Shown here piece after piece: positions 17,469 to 26,170 of a stretch of DNA of 64,000 bases. The notes under the pieces were generated by a model. It worked only from the letters and a program-made list of their open reading frames with translations. It was not told the origin of the DNA and ran no database searches. Origin of the DNA: Dietzia lutea (GTDB lineage Bacteria; Actinomycetota; Actinomycetes; Mycobacteriales; Mycobacteriaceae); assembly GCF_003096075.1 (NCBI RefSeq), contig NZ_CP015449.1, positions 2,845,001-2,909,000 on the forward strand. Reading direction: 5' to 3'. The position numbers were made by a program, and so were the translations under genes. The first letter of the stretch is position 1. Each line of letters begins with the position of its first letter.

Positions 17469-17683
17469 AGCGCAGACGCGTTTCACGTCAGCTGAGTGGC
17501 GGTAGGCGAAGGCGTTGTCGGTCAAGACCCGCTCGATGCGCGTGATGCCCTTGTCGGCGAAGTAGGCGGCGGCCCGGCGCAGGAAGTTCGCGCAGGTCGC
17601 GCGCTTTTCGACGGGGCGGATTTCCGAGTAGGTCAGGCGTGAGTGGTCGTCGACTGTCAGATAGTCCCAGTGGGTACTCCTAT
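17469..17683 (-). pseudogene. IS481-type transposase fragment
   Basis: The minus strand encodes WDYLTVDDHSRLTYSEI, EKRATCANFLRRAAAYFADK and RVLTDNAFAYRHSADVKRVC. These are the first two Asp regions (VDDHSR and TDN) of the integrase core of IS481-type transposases. The N-terminal helix-turn-helix and the part with the catalytic Glu are missing. It is truncated next to the older IS21 element, which may have inserted into it. Confidence 0.72.
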
Positions 17684-17792
17684 TCCGGCGACAACTTCTT
17701 CCAAATCAAGTAAATAAAAAGCCGTGACACCCCAACTGCTAAACGTCAGAATGTCCGAATCTTAAATTCGGCCCCCTTGAGGCGGGCGCAAA

Positions 17793-17818
17793 ACATCCGC
17801 ACTCTAATGCGGTTATGT
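17793..17818 (-). terminator. Possible Rho-independent terminator of the right polysaccharide arm
   Basis: ACATCCGCActctaaTGCGGTTATGT forms a hairpin overlapping the stop codon of the flippase gene. Read on the minus strand the stem CCGCATTAGAGTGCGG is followed by ATGTTTT. The short T run makes it a modest but plausible terminator. Confidence 0.45.
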
Positions 17819-18967
17819 CGACGGTTTTCGAAAACCAAAGATCGCCAGAACGACTATGGCTATGCTATATACGGCGACGCTTCCCCAAGCGGCACCAAGC
17901 GCAGACGGGAAGACTAGCAAGAAACAAGAATAAACTATAACTGCCTGAATGCCTGTAACTACTTCCGAAGCTGCAAAGGCGCGGCTCGACCGCCCGAGGA
18001 GCACCTTTCCGGATAACTGTCTATACAACGCCAAGATAATACTTGCCAAGATTAGGGGTGCGATTAGCGCCCGAGACTCTTCGTACGCTTCGCCGAACAC
18101 CGGAACCAATAAATAGTTGATTGCAACTCCGCCGATCGCACCTACCGAGCCGAATAGCAGAATGTCTATTGCAAACGCGCGTCGCGAGAACGCACTTGCC
18201 TTTCCCGCTCCTACCCGAATATCCGAAAGCGCCTGAGCAAACCAGAATAGAGGCTCTGAAGCAGTAGCTACCACAATATAAAGGCCGAGCTCGCGCGGAT
18301 TAGCGAGAATAGGTAGCAACAGTCGCTCGAAGCGAGTAGTAGCAATCACGCTAACTGAAGCAAGCATGTAGTTTTTATTGCCCCTAAGAGTGCTCCATAG
18401 CCCGGCAAGTGGCTTCCGGGACCGCCAAAGGAGTTTACGCACGTTCCAAACAGCAATGAAGACGCCGGGCAAAATGTAGACAGCCGCCCACACTTCCCAA
18501 CGATCTACGCCACCAAAGAACAACGCTAACGCGCCGATTACCACCGAAGCCTGGTAGCAAACAAAGGGTATTACGTAAGATCGAACCGCGCTTCTAGCAA
18601 CGTTCCAAGCCCTTACATAAGCGAACATTACTGCGACAATGGAAATTGGGACCGCCAAGAGGCCGCCCGGACCGGCCGCAATAAGGCACGCTGGCGTCGC
18701 TATGAGCGCTACGATCAGAATCGAGTTGTAAGGCGGCGCGTCTTTCGGTGAAGCGTCTTTCCCGGAACGCAGGATTCTTTTCTCGGCGCCTAGCAGAAGA
18801 AATGGCGAAATAAAGTATGAGAGCTGCAGGACCAAAGCTAGGCTGCCCCGCAACTCGGGACCTAACATTCGCGCAGATAGTATGTTAACGATGAAAGCGC
18901 CCGCCGCTGCGGTCAGTGAGCCTACGACGAGGCCCCCGGCTGCACTGAGATTACGCGGCTTCATCAT
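17813..18967 (-). CDS. wzx: Wzx-type polysaccharide flippase (MATE/MVF superfamily)
   Basis: 384 residues with about ten to twelve predicted membrane helices. The start GGLVVGSLTAAAGAFIVNIL and the motif ARMLGPELRGSLALVLQLSY are typical of oligosaccharide flippases. It should move undecaprenyl-linked repeat units across the inner membrane. Slightly short for Wzx (usually 400-480). It overlaps the polymerase gene by 17 bp. Two adjacent ATG codons (18967, 18964) are possible starts. AT-richer than the window average, like the left arm, suggesting horizontal origin. Confidence 0.82.
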   Translation of the reverse strand: MMKPRNLSAAGGLVVGSLTAAAGAFIVNILSARMLGPELRGSLALVLQLSYFISPFLLLGAEKRILRSGKDASPKDAPPYNSILIVALIATPACLIAAGPGGLLAVPISIVAVMFAYVRAWNVARSAVRSYVIPFVCYQASVVIGALALFFGGVDRWEVWAAVYILPGVFIAVWNVRKLLWRSRKPLAGLWSTLRGNKNYMLASVSVIATTRFERLLLPILANPRELGLYIVVATASEPLFWFAQALSDIRVGAGKASAFSRRAFAIDILLFGSVGAIGGVAINYLLVPVFGEAYEESRALIAPLILASIILALYRQLSGKVLLGRSSRAFAASEVVTGIQAVIVYSCFLLVFPSALGAAWGSVAVYSIAIVVLAIFGFRKPST

Positions 18968-20204
18968 TCCTCGATTCGCTTTTCGCTACGATCGACGACG
19001 ATCCGGCCAGCGCCACAAAGAGGAAGAAAAGCCGGAAGTCAAAGTAATACCCTGAAAACTGCGCTGCTACGAAAATAAATACGGCCCCTGCCGAGGCGCC
19101 AACCGCCAGTATCGACGCTTTACCTCCGAACTGGAGCCGGCGCGAGCAAGCGTAAAAAGCGAGAGCGAGAACGGCGCCTCCCAAAACCCCGCCCTCGGCG
19201 AGAGTCGACAGAATAAGATTGTGCGCGTGGCTTTCCCCGCTGATGACGGTCTGTACTTGAGCGAACCCGGAAGCGCCGACCCCAAATAACGGATTCTCAA
19301 GAAAAACGCGAATAGCTTCGGCGTAGAGCCCCGATCGACCTGAGAGATTCCCCTCGCCGATTGCCTCGGTAACCACTCGCTGCGCGAGAAGCTTCCTCAC
19401 CTCGTTGCCCAGTGGGCTGCCAAAGGCAAGCAGTCCCAGCGCTGCGCCGACTCCGGCGATTGATAATACGATAGCGCGCAATCCGATCCTGCGGTAAATC
19501 GCGCCAAGCAAAAATAGCGTCGCTAGCGCCGAAGCTACTAACCCACCGCGGCTTCCTGACAAGAGCACGGCCACGACGAGCAGTGGTACTGGGATGAGAT
19601 ACCGTGCTTGGCCTCGATATATCGCGAGCACTACGGCCGCCAGTAAGCCAATAAAGACTACCCGAACAAACGTGTTGGGCCCCCCGCCGAATGCCGAAAA
19701 ACGCCCTTGGCTGCCCGCTCCCGAAGCTAGACCAGCAAGCGCAAAAAGAATGCCAACTCCGTAGGCGCTCCACCACAGATGTACTTGACTGCCATACTTA
19801 GTGAGGCCAATTGTAAGGACCGCCAAAGACGCCATTACGGCCAGCCAGAGCAATTCAGCCGTCGCGCTGCGATAGCTCGAAACATTCATCGGCGCCCACC
19901 GGGTAGAGAGCAGTAAGTATCCCAGCCACACGGCACTAAAGAATAGCCAATAGCCTCCGCCCATTCGGGAGCGTCCATTCCCTCTAACCAAAGTGAGGAT
20001 TAGGACCAGAACGACTCCGACCGCTCGAAGCTCGATGTCGGGCGCAGCAGAAATTATGGACGAAAGCTTGTTATCGCCGGCTACGAATGCGAGGTAAAGA
20101 ACGACCATTGCGGCGATTTCGGTGCTCTTAGGTTTCCCCAAGCCATTCAGTTCGTCGCTTACGGAACCAGCAGACTTGGATAGAGGCTCTCTCGCTTTAT
20201 TCAC
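18951..20204 (-). CDS. wzy: Wzy-type O-antigen/exopolysaccharide polymerase
   Basis: 417 residues, about twelve hydrophobic segments. The Wzy_C/O-antigen ligase-like features are the periplasmic-loop sequence GSRGGLVASALATLF and the second loop LSGRSGLYAEAIRVFLENPL, GVGASGF and HAHNLILSTLAEGG. It would polymerise flipped repeat units; the Arg and His residues in the loops are the usual functional ones. A ligase (WaaL-type) role has the same signature, but placement beside Wzx and Wzz favours polymerase. Starts 43 bp after the dehydrogenase gene's stop. Confidence 0.82.
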   Translation of the reverse strand: MNKAREPLSKSAGSVSDELNGLGKPKSTEIAAMVVLYLAFVAGDNKLSSIISAAPDIELRAVGVVLVLILTLVRGNGRSRMGGGYWLFFSAVWLGYLLLSTRWAPMNVSSYRSATAELLWLAVMASLAVLTIGLTKYGSQVHLWWSAYGVGILFALAGLASGAGSQGRFSAFGGGPNTFVRVVFIGLLAAVVLAIYRGQARYLIPVPLLVVAVLLSGSRGGLVASALATLFLLGAIYRRIGLRAIVLSIAGVGAALGLLAFGSPLGNEVRKLLAQRVVTEAIGEGNLSGRSGLYAEAIRVFLENPLFGVGASGFAQVQTVISGESHAHNLILSTLAEGGVLGGAVLALAFYACSRRLQFGGKASILAVGASAGAVFIFVAAQFSGYYFDFRLFFLFVALAGSSSIVAKSESRNDEAA

Positions 20205-20247
20205 GATGTAGTCCGAGTGTCCGACAGTTGCTTAAGCACCTCTCCAC

Positions 20248-21240
20248 TTACGCAACTACAACCGTCTCGTTGCGGAGAGCCGACTCTAGCGCCGCTTCCG
20301 CCACCCTTACAGTTGCCAACCCTTGGGCAAAGGTGACTATATTCCGCATCTCCCCTTGTTGGATCGCATCTCGAAAGCTCTCGTGCTCCGTCCGTAGTGG
20401 CTCTGGCTTTGGGAAGGCGTACCTAATGACGTCCCCCTCCGACACGCCCCGGAACTGTGAAATTTCATTCCACGTCGTCTCGATCTGCCCATTGGCGAAG
20501 AAGGTAAGATCTGCCGTGAGCGTATCCGCCACGAATGCACCCTTCTCTCCAGTGATGACCGTGGTGCGCTCTTTAAGCGGAGACAGCCAGTTAACTAGGT
20601 GGTTCGTCACTGCCCCGCCAGTCAACTTGCCGACAGCCGCGACCAGATCTTCGTGCTGTCGGCCGGACTTGAAGCCCGTCTGGGCAGATATACTGAGATA
20701 CTGCCGTTGCGTCACCCATGCAGTGAGGTCGATGTCGTGAGTCCCAAGGTCCTTCACCACTCCTACGTCCGCGATCCGACCGGGGAAGGGACCCTGTCGG
20801 CGGGTCGCAACCTGGTAAATCTCTCCGAGATCACCATTCTCGATCCGAGACCGCGCCTGCTGAAGCGCAGGGTTATACCGTTCGATGTGCCCGACTCCGC
20901 CCACAAGTCCGGCCTTTTCAAAGGCCGCCACGATGCGCTCAGAGGATGCGGTGTCATGCGCCAGCGGCTTCTCGATGATCGCGTGGACTCCCGCCTCTGC
21001 GAGTTCCAAGGCCACCTCCTCGTGGAGGCCTGTCGGCACAGCAACCATGCAGTAGTCGATGCCCTGCTCGATGAGCTCAGTGACTGAAGAAACTAGCCGC
21101 CGCCCGTTGGCGGCGCCGAACTTGTCTCCATCTGGATCGGCGACAGCCACAAGGTCGACACCGTCGAGCGAACCGAGCACACGCGCGTGGTGACGCCCCA
21201 TCATTCCCAGGCCAACGAGTCCCGCTCTGAGTTTCGCCAT
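20248..21240 (-). CDS. wbpB: Gfo/Idh/MocA dehydrogenase, WbpB-like (UDP-GlcNAcA 3-dehydrogenase)
   Basis: 330 residues. The N-terminal NAD fold has GLVGLGMMGRHHARVLG, and the catalytic Lys is Lys91 in IIEKPLAHD. The C-terminal substrate domain includes GGVGHIERYNPALQQARS, DLGTHDIDL and the QFRGV segment. WbpB/WlbA oxidises the 3-OH of UDP-GlcNAc-uronic acid, preparing it for transamination. The ATG at 21240 stands one base after the stop of the aminotransferase gene. With the three genes upstream it completes the four-step route, so the assignment rests on context as well as sequence. Confidence 0.85.
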   Translation of the reverse strand: MAKLRAGLVGLGMMGRHHARVLGSLDGVDLVAVADPDGDKFGAANGRRLVSSVTELIEQGIDYCMVAVPTGLHEEVALELAEAGVHAIIEKPLAHDTASSERIVAAFEKAGLVGGVGHIERYNPALQQARSRIENGDLGEIYQVATRRQGPFPGRIADVGVVKDLGTHDIDLTAWVTQRQYLSISAQTGFKSGRQHEDLVAAVGKLTGGAVTNHLVNWLSPLKERTTVITGEKGAFVADTLTADLTFFANGQIETTWNEISQFRGVSEGDVIRYAFPKPEPLRTEHESFRDAIQQGEMRNIVTFAQGLATVRVAEAALESALRNETVVVA

Positions 21241-21241
21241 G

Positions 21242-22327
21242 TCAGCTCCCTGCCTTTGCAAGCTTGTTGACTGCCGTGACGATCCTGTCCAGTTCCGCCA
21301 CGCCAACCGACGGGTGCACCGGGAGCGACAAGCACTGCCGCGCCGCTAACGCTGTCTCCGGCAGATCAACCTCTGCAGCAAACGGGGCGAGCAAGTGGTT
21401 CGGCACCGGATAGAACATCCCTGACCCCACGCCGAATTCGTTCTTGAGCGCGGCAGCGAAACCGTCTCGATCTTCTGAGATTCTCACCGTGTACTGGTGA
21501 TAGACGTGCTTTGCGCCGGCCGCCACCGGCGGCACTACGACTCCCTCGAGGTTTGCGTCGAGGTACGCTGCGTTCGCCCGACGGGCCTCCGTCCAAGCGT
21601 CGACCTTGGTGAGCTGTACCCGCCCGATCGCGGCATGAATGTCAGTCATCCGGTTGTTCAGACCAACTAGCTCATTGTGGTACTGCTTCTCCATGCCCTG
21701 GTTGCGGTATAGCCGCAACTTTCGACCGGTTTCGGCGTCCCCGACCGAGACCATGCCTCCCTCGCCAGAGGTCATGTTCTTCGTCGGGTAGAGCGAGAAC
21801 ATGCCAAACCGGCCGAAGGCCCCGACCGGAGTGCCGTCAAGAGATGCGCCGTGCGCCTGAGCCGCATCCTCGAAAACCTCAAGGCCGCGGGACTCTGCAA
21901 GGCGAAGGAAGGTCGGCATGTCTGCCGGATGGCCGTAGAGGTGGACCGGCATGATCGCCCGGGTACGATCGGTGATCGCGGCCTCGACCGCTGCCGGAGA
22001 AAGGCAGAAAGAGCCGGGATCAATGTCCGCGAACACCGGCGTCGCTCCGGTGAGCGCGACGGAGTTGGCGGTCGCCGCGAAGGTGAAAGACGGCACGATG
22101 ACCTCGTCACCGGGGCCGATCCCGCTGGAAAGCAGGCCGAGGTGAAGGCCCGAGGTACCGGAGTTCACCGCGACGCACTCTCGACCCAAGCCGAAGTGGG
22201 CTGAGAATTCCTCCTCGAACGCCCCAACCTCCGGCCCCTGCGCAATCATGCCGCTACGCATTACGCGGTCAACCGCAGCGCGTTCCTCATCACCGATAAG
22301 CGGTTTAGCGGGGGGAATGAAGTCCAT
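21242..22327 (-). CDS. wbpE: PLP aminotransferase, WbpE-like
   Basis: 361 residues, DegT/DnrJ family. VNSGTSGLHLGLL binds the phosphate, EDAAQAHGA supplies the Asp and Lys183 in FSLYPTKNMTSGEGG is the Schiff-base lysine. S-L-Y-P-T-K-N is typical of the WbpE/WlbC subgroup. It would aminate UDP-3-keto-GlcNAcA at C3. The ATG at 22327 shares a base with the preceding stop (TAATG), so the genes are coupled. It is clearly distinct from the PglE-like aminotransferase at 4768-5925. Confidence 0.87.
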   Translation of the reverse strand: MDFIPPAKPLIGDEERAAVDRVMRSGMIAQGPEVGAFEEEFSAHFGLGRECVAVNSGTSGLHLGLLSSGIGPGDEVIVPSFTFAATANSVALTGATPVFADIDPGSFCLSPAAVEAAITDRTRAIMPVHLYGHPADMPTFLRLAESRGLEVFEDAAQAHGASLDGTPVGAFGRFGMFSLYPTKNMTSGEGGMVSVGDAETGRKLRLYRNQGMEKQYHNELVGLNNRMTDIHAAIGRVQLTKVDAWTEARRANAAYLDANLEGVVVPPVAAGAKHVYHQYTVRISEDRDGFAAALKNEFGVGSGMFYPVPNHLLAPFAAEVDLPETALAARQCLSLPVHPSVGVAELDRIVTAVNKLAKAGS

Positions 22328-22923
22328 TATTGCGTCTCCTCGATCAGAGTATCTCCGGACTGACGGAACCGGTCGTCTGTCTCCGGACACGTCCAAGCTC
22401 CATTTCCGGCGTTCTGAAGCGGCACCCCTGCCCGGCCGACCCAACGGATGCGGCGAGCTGGAACTCCCGCGACGAGAGCAAAATCGGGAACATCTCTAGT
22501 AACCACCGACCCTGCCGCGACCATCGCCCAACGCCCGATGGTGACCGGGGCAATGCACACAGCGCGAGCCCCGATCGAGGCACCAGTCCGACACGTAACG
22601 CCCACTGGCTCCCAGTCTTCTGCCCGTTTGAGGGACCCGTCCGGGGAGATCGACCGCGGGTAGTGGTCATTGGTGAACACCGCAGCTGGTCCGACGAACA
22701 CACCATCCTCGAGTTCGGCCGGTTCATAGACGAGCGCGTAGTTCTGCAGTTTGCAGTTGTCTCCCATCGTCACCCCGGTGCCTACGTAGGCGCCTCGTCC
22801 GATGACGCAGTTCTCGCCAACTCGCGCTTCTTCGCGCACCTGGGCGAGGTGCCACACCGAGGATCCGTCGCCGATCGTTGCCGTTTCCGCAACGTCGGCG
22901 GAGTCCATCACACGTACCGCCAT
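22327..22923 (-). CDS. wbpD: Left-handed beta-helix N-acetyltransferase, WbpD-like
   Basis: 198 residues made almost wholly of hexapeptide repeats: ATIGDGSSVWHLAQVREEAR, VGENCVIGRGAYVG, then FVGPAAVFTNDHYPRS with the conserved N-D-x-x-P-R, and IGRWAMVAAGSVVTRDVPDF. WbpD acetylates the 3-amino group of UDP-2-acetamido-3-amino-glucuronate using acetyl-CoA. It is coupled on both sides by one-base overlaps (TGATG upstream, TAATG downstream). Confidence 0.86.
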   Translation of the reverse strand: MAVRVMDSADVAETATIGDGSSVWHLAQVREEARVGENCVIGRGAYVGTGVTMGDNCKLQNYALVYEPAELEDGVFVGPAAVFTNDHYPRSISPDGSLKRAEDWEPVGVTCRTGASIGARAVCIAPVTIGRWAMVAAGSVVTRDVPDFALVAGVPARRIRWVGRAGVPLQNAGNGAWTCPETDDRFRQSGDTLIEETQ

Positions 22924-24239
22924 CAGTCGTCAGCTCCGTCGGCCGCGCGCCCCACGACGAGGAAAGTGACCGAATCGAAAAGGCCGGGGTCGAGGACCCG
23001 TCTACCGTCCACGACGATGCTCACCCCGGGCAGGTCATCAGCGGAGAGCTCTCGGTAGGATGCGTGATCAGCCTGCAGAACGGCAACGTCGACGAAGCTC
23101 CCCATGGCGTACGGTTCCCACCCGAAGCCGCGTAGCTCATCGTCCGAGTACATAGGGTCGTGGACGCTCACCTGGGCGCCGGCCTTCCGAAGGGCCTCCA
23201 CTGTGGCGAACACTCCGGAGAACGCCGTCTCCTTGACCCCGCCTCGGTAAGCGGCGCCGAGAACAACCGCCTTCTTACCCTCAAGTGATCCGCCAGCGGC
23301 ACCAACGGCAAGGCCCACGGAGTAGCTCGGCATCGCCGCGTTGGCCTCGCGCGCAGCACGGACCACGGTGGCATCCGGGTCGTTCCACAGGTACAACCGC
23401 GGATACACGGGAATGCAATGCCCGCCAACGGCGATTCCCGGTCGGTGTATGTGGCTGTACGGCTGCGAGTTACTCGCTTCGATGACCTGGTAAACATCAA
23501 TGCCGTTCTTCGCCGCGAACACACCGAACTGGTTGGCCAGTCCGATGTTGACGTCCCGGTAAGTAGTCTCAGCGAGCTTCGTCATTTCAGCGGCTTCCGC
23601 CGAACCCAGATCCCACACCCCGTTACCTCGCTCAAGGTCCGGGCGGTCATCAAACTGGAGGACCTGCTCGTAGAACTCTCCCGCACGGCGCGCACCCTCC
23701 TCGGAGAGCCCACCGAGCAACTTGGGGTACTTGCGCAAGTCTTCAAAGACCCGCCCGGTGAGCACCCGCTCCGGGGAGAAGACGACATGAAAATCTGTTC
23801 CCTCGGTCAGGCCGGACTCTCGTTCGAGTCTCGGCTTCCACCGGGTCCTTGTGGTGCCTACTGGCAGGGTGGTCTCGTAGATTACGAGGGTCGAGTTTTC
23901 CGAACGCAGTCCACGTGCGATGTCACTGGTGGCGGTATCCATCCATCCGAAATCCGGACGCGCCTCCTCATCTACGAATAGCGGCACCACGATCACGACG
24001 GCATCGCTTTTCGATACGGCGGCGGCAGTATCCGTCTGAGCAACAAGATGGCCTGCTGATACAACCTCCGCGAGATACTCGGCCAAATGGGACTCGCCTG
24101 GGAATGGCTCTGCACCGCTATTGACCAACTCCACGACATTCTGATTGACATCCGCGCCGTACACCTGATGCCCAGATCGGGCGAACTGCACGGCCAGCGG
24201 GAGACCGATTTTCCCAAGGCCGACTACTGTAATTCTCAT
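22923..24239 (-). CDS. wbpA: Nucleotide-sugar 6-dehydrogenase, WbpA-like
   Basis: 438 residues, UDP-Glc/GDP-Man dehydrogenase family. The N-terminal NAD motif is VVGLGKIGLPLAVQFA. YETTLPVGTTRTRW and the FSPERVLTGR strand are family motifs, and the catalytic Cys is Cys275 in VGGHCIPVYP. It would oxidise C6 of UDP-GlcNAc in two steps to the uronic acid. UDP-ManNAc dehydrogenases are similar in sequence; the following D-E-B genes argue for UDP-GlcNAc. First gene of the tight wbpA-D-E-B unit, 18 bp after the dehydratase gene. Confidence 0.87.
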   Translation of the reverse strand: MRITVVGLGKIGLPLAVQFARSGHQVYGADVNQNVVELVNSGAEPFPGESHLAEYLAEVVSAGHLVAQTDTAAAVSKSDAVVIVVPLFVDEEARPDFGWMDTATSDIARGLRSENSTLVIYETTLPVGTTRTRWKPRLERESGLTEGTDFHVVFSPERVLTGRVFEDLRKYPKLLGGLSEEGARRAGEFYEQVLQFDDRPDLERGNGVWDLGSAEAAEMTKLAETTYRDVNIGLANQFGVFAAKNGIDVYQVIEASNSQPYSHIHRPGIAVGGHCIPVYPRLYLWNDPDATVVRAAREANAAMPSYSVGLAVGAAGGSLEGKKAVVLGAAYRGGVKETAFSGVFATVEALRKAGAQVSVHDPMYSDDELRGFGWEPYAMGSFVDVAVLQADHASYRELSADDLPGVSIVVDGRRVLDPGLFDSVTFLVVGRAADGADD

Positions 24240-24257
24240 CTGCGCAGATTCTCGCTC

Positions 24258-26117
24258 TCAGAAAGATGTGACTTTGTGTGGCGGGTATACGTGCTGTTCC
24301 AACCAGATTCTCGCCTGATCGTGGTTCGTTATTGCATCGACCTCCGTAAGGTCAAAGCTAAGGGGGGGCACTTGAACTTCCGACAAAGCTTTATGCTTCG
24401 AACTGATCCGTGGTTCTTCAGTGTCGTCGAAAAGCTCCTCCGACAGCTTTTCGTTGTCACGGAGGCCGGTATAGACAATTTCGAGGGGCTTTCCCGATTG
24501 CTCGATGAGCGTCTTGGCGACTTGTGCGATCTTGATGGGCTCGCCCATATCCAAGACGAGCGTGTCACCACTCGACCCCACTGCTGCTGCCTGGAGTACC
24601 AGCTGGCAGGCTTCTGGGATAGTCATGAAGAAGCGGTCAACCTCAGGGTCGGTCACCGTGAGGGGGCCGCCATCCTTAATCTGCTTCTCGAATACCGTCA
24701 ATACTGAGCCGCGAGAACCGAGCACATTGCCGAAACGAACGGACACGAACTTGGCGCGCTCATTCTTTTCAGCTTCTGCCGCGGTGAGTCTTTCGGCTAT
24801 TCGTTTACTGGTGCCCAGTGCCGAGCTAGGGTTGGCTGCTTTGTCTGTGGAAATGTTGACGAAGGTCTCGACACCACTCATCGAGGCTGCCTCGAGCAAG
24901 TTTAGTGTCCCAAGAACGTTTGTCTTGAGAGCTTCCAGCGGATAGTGCTCGAGGAGAGGCATGTGCTTGAGGGCCGCCGCATGAAACACTATCTGGGGTT
25001 TCCGATTGGCGAAGATCTCCAGGATCGAACTTCGGTCGCGGATCGACGCGAGGATGGTGTCGTCACCGTCAAGCATCGCCTGATCGTGAAGAGACAGCTG
25101 AACTGAATGGAGACCCGATTCATCTCGGTCCAGCATCATGAGTTCAGCAGGCCGGAACCTGCTTATCTGGCGGCAGAGTTCAGATCCGATGGATCCCCCA
25201 GCACCTGTCACCATGATCCGCTTTCCACGGAGGTACTCGGCGATCTGCGTCTGATTCAGCTGGGCTGGTTTGCGCCCCAACAGATCATTTACATTGATCT
25301 CACGAAGTTCATCCGCAGCGACCCGGCCCCTCATCATTGAATCGAGCGGCGGCAGCACCAGGACATGCAATCCTGCAGCTTCTGCCCGGTCGCGAATGTC
25401 TATAAGCTCCTCGCTGGGCAGGCTCGGCACTGCGAGCAGGAGAGTGGAAGCCCCCGTCTTCTTTGCTACTTCTTCGAGCCTTTCGCGTCCACCATGCACG
25501 CGCACGCCCTCGATCACCATGTGGCGCTTTCCTGCGTCGTCGTCCAGAATCCCGACAGGATTGAAGTGCGCGACCTCGGAACGTCGAAGCTGGCGCACTA
25601 GTTGGAGACCGCCGTCACCGGCGCCGAAGACCAACGCGCGCTCCGCATCCTTAGCCCCACCTGCACCGAACAGCCTTTTCCGCCGCACGAGCAGTCGGAG
25701 GACAAGCGCGCCGAGGATAGTGAAGGCTCCGGTCACGATGGACGTGGAGCGTGGGACCCCCTCGTACCGCCCACCGATGATATGACCGAGGAACACCGTG
25801 AACGTGACCGCCGAAAATACGAAAGTGACGACACTGGTCTCCAGAACGCTGCCAGGAACGAACCGACCACGATACAACCCTACTAACAAGCCTACGATCC
25901 ACGTCAGCACGATGAGCGCAGCCAGCACTAAGTACGCGTTCCCAATCCTCAGGGATTGAGCCAGCCGGTCCACCGAAAAATCGAATCGCATCCACAGGGC
26001 AAGTACGAACATTGCCGCCCACAAAATGGCATCGACGACGATCCACTGGGACATGCCGAGATCAATGGGGCGACGAAAAGGCCCTCTGAGCCGTTCGGCT
26101 TGAGCATCCCTGGTCAT
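24258..26117 (-). CDS. Membrane-bound UDP-sugar 4,6-dehydratase (PglF/WbpM/CapD-type)
   Basis: 619 residues, the long membrane form. Four hydrophobic helices lie in the first ~145 residues, then a first Rossmann-like region (ALVFGAGDGGLQLVRQLRRS). The catalytic short-chain dehydrogenase domain has MVTGAGGSIGSELCRQI at about 303 and NISTDKAANPSSALGTSKR (Ser423/Thr424, Asp425, Lys426) in place of the usual Y-x3-K, as in PglF and WbpM. It makes UDP-4-keto-6-deoxy-GlcNAc, the substrate expected for the aminotransferase at 4768-5925 on the other side of the IS block. It is 53 bp downstream of the kinase gene. Confidence 0.87.
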   Translation of the reverse strand: MTRDAQAERLRGPFRRPIDLGMSQWIVVDAILWAAMFVLALWMRFDFSVDRLAQSLRIGNAYLVLAALIVLTWIVGLLVGLYRGRFVPGSVLETSVVTFVFSAVTFTVFLGHIIGGRYEGVPRSTSIVTGAFTILGALVLRLLVRRKRLFGAGGAKDAERALVFGAGDGGLQLVRQLRRSEVAHFNPVGILDDDAGKRHMVIEGVRVHGGRERLEEVAKKTGASTLLLAVPSLPSEELIDIRDRAEAAGLHVLVLPPLDSMMRGRVAADELREINVNDLLGRKPAQLNQTQIAEYLRGKRIMVTGAGGSIGSELCRQISRFRPAELMMLDRDESGLHSVQLSLHDQAMLDGDDTILASIRDRSSILEIFANRKPQIVFHAAALKHMPLLEHYPLEALKTNVLGTLNLLEAASMSGVETFVNISTDKAANPSSALGTSKRIAERLTAAEAEKNERAKFVSVRFGNVLGSRGSVLTVFEKQIKDGGPLTVTDPEVDRFFMTIPEACQLVLQAAAVGSSGDTLVLDMGEPIKIAQVAKTLIEQSGKPLEIVYTGLRDNEKLSEELFDDTEEPRISSKHKALSEVQVPPLSFDLTEVDAITNHDQARIWLEQHVYPPHKVTSF

Positions 26118-26170
26118 AGAACATCCTCCCTGGGGCTACAAGTCTTCTTTACCGGAAGGAACTTGAACAT

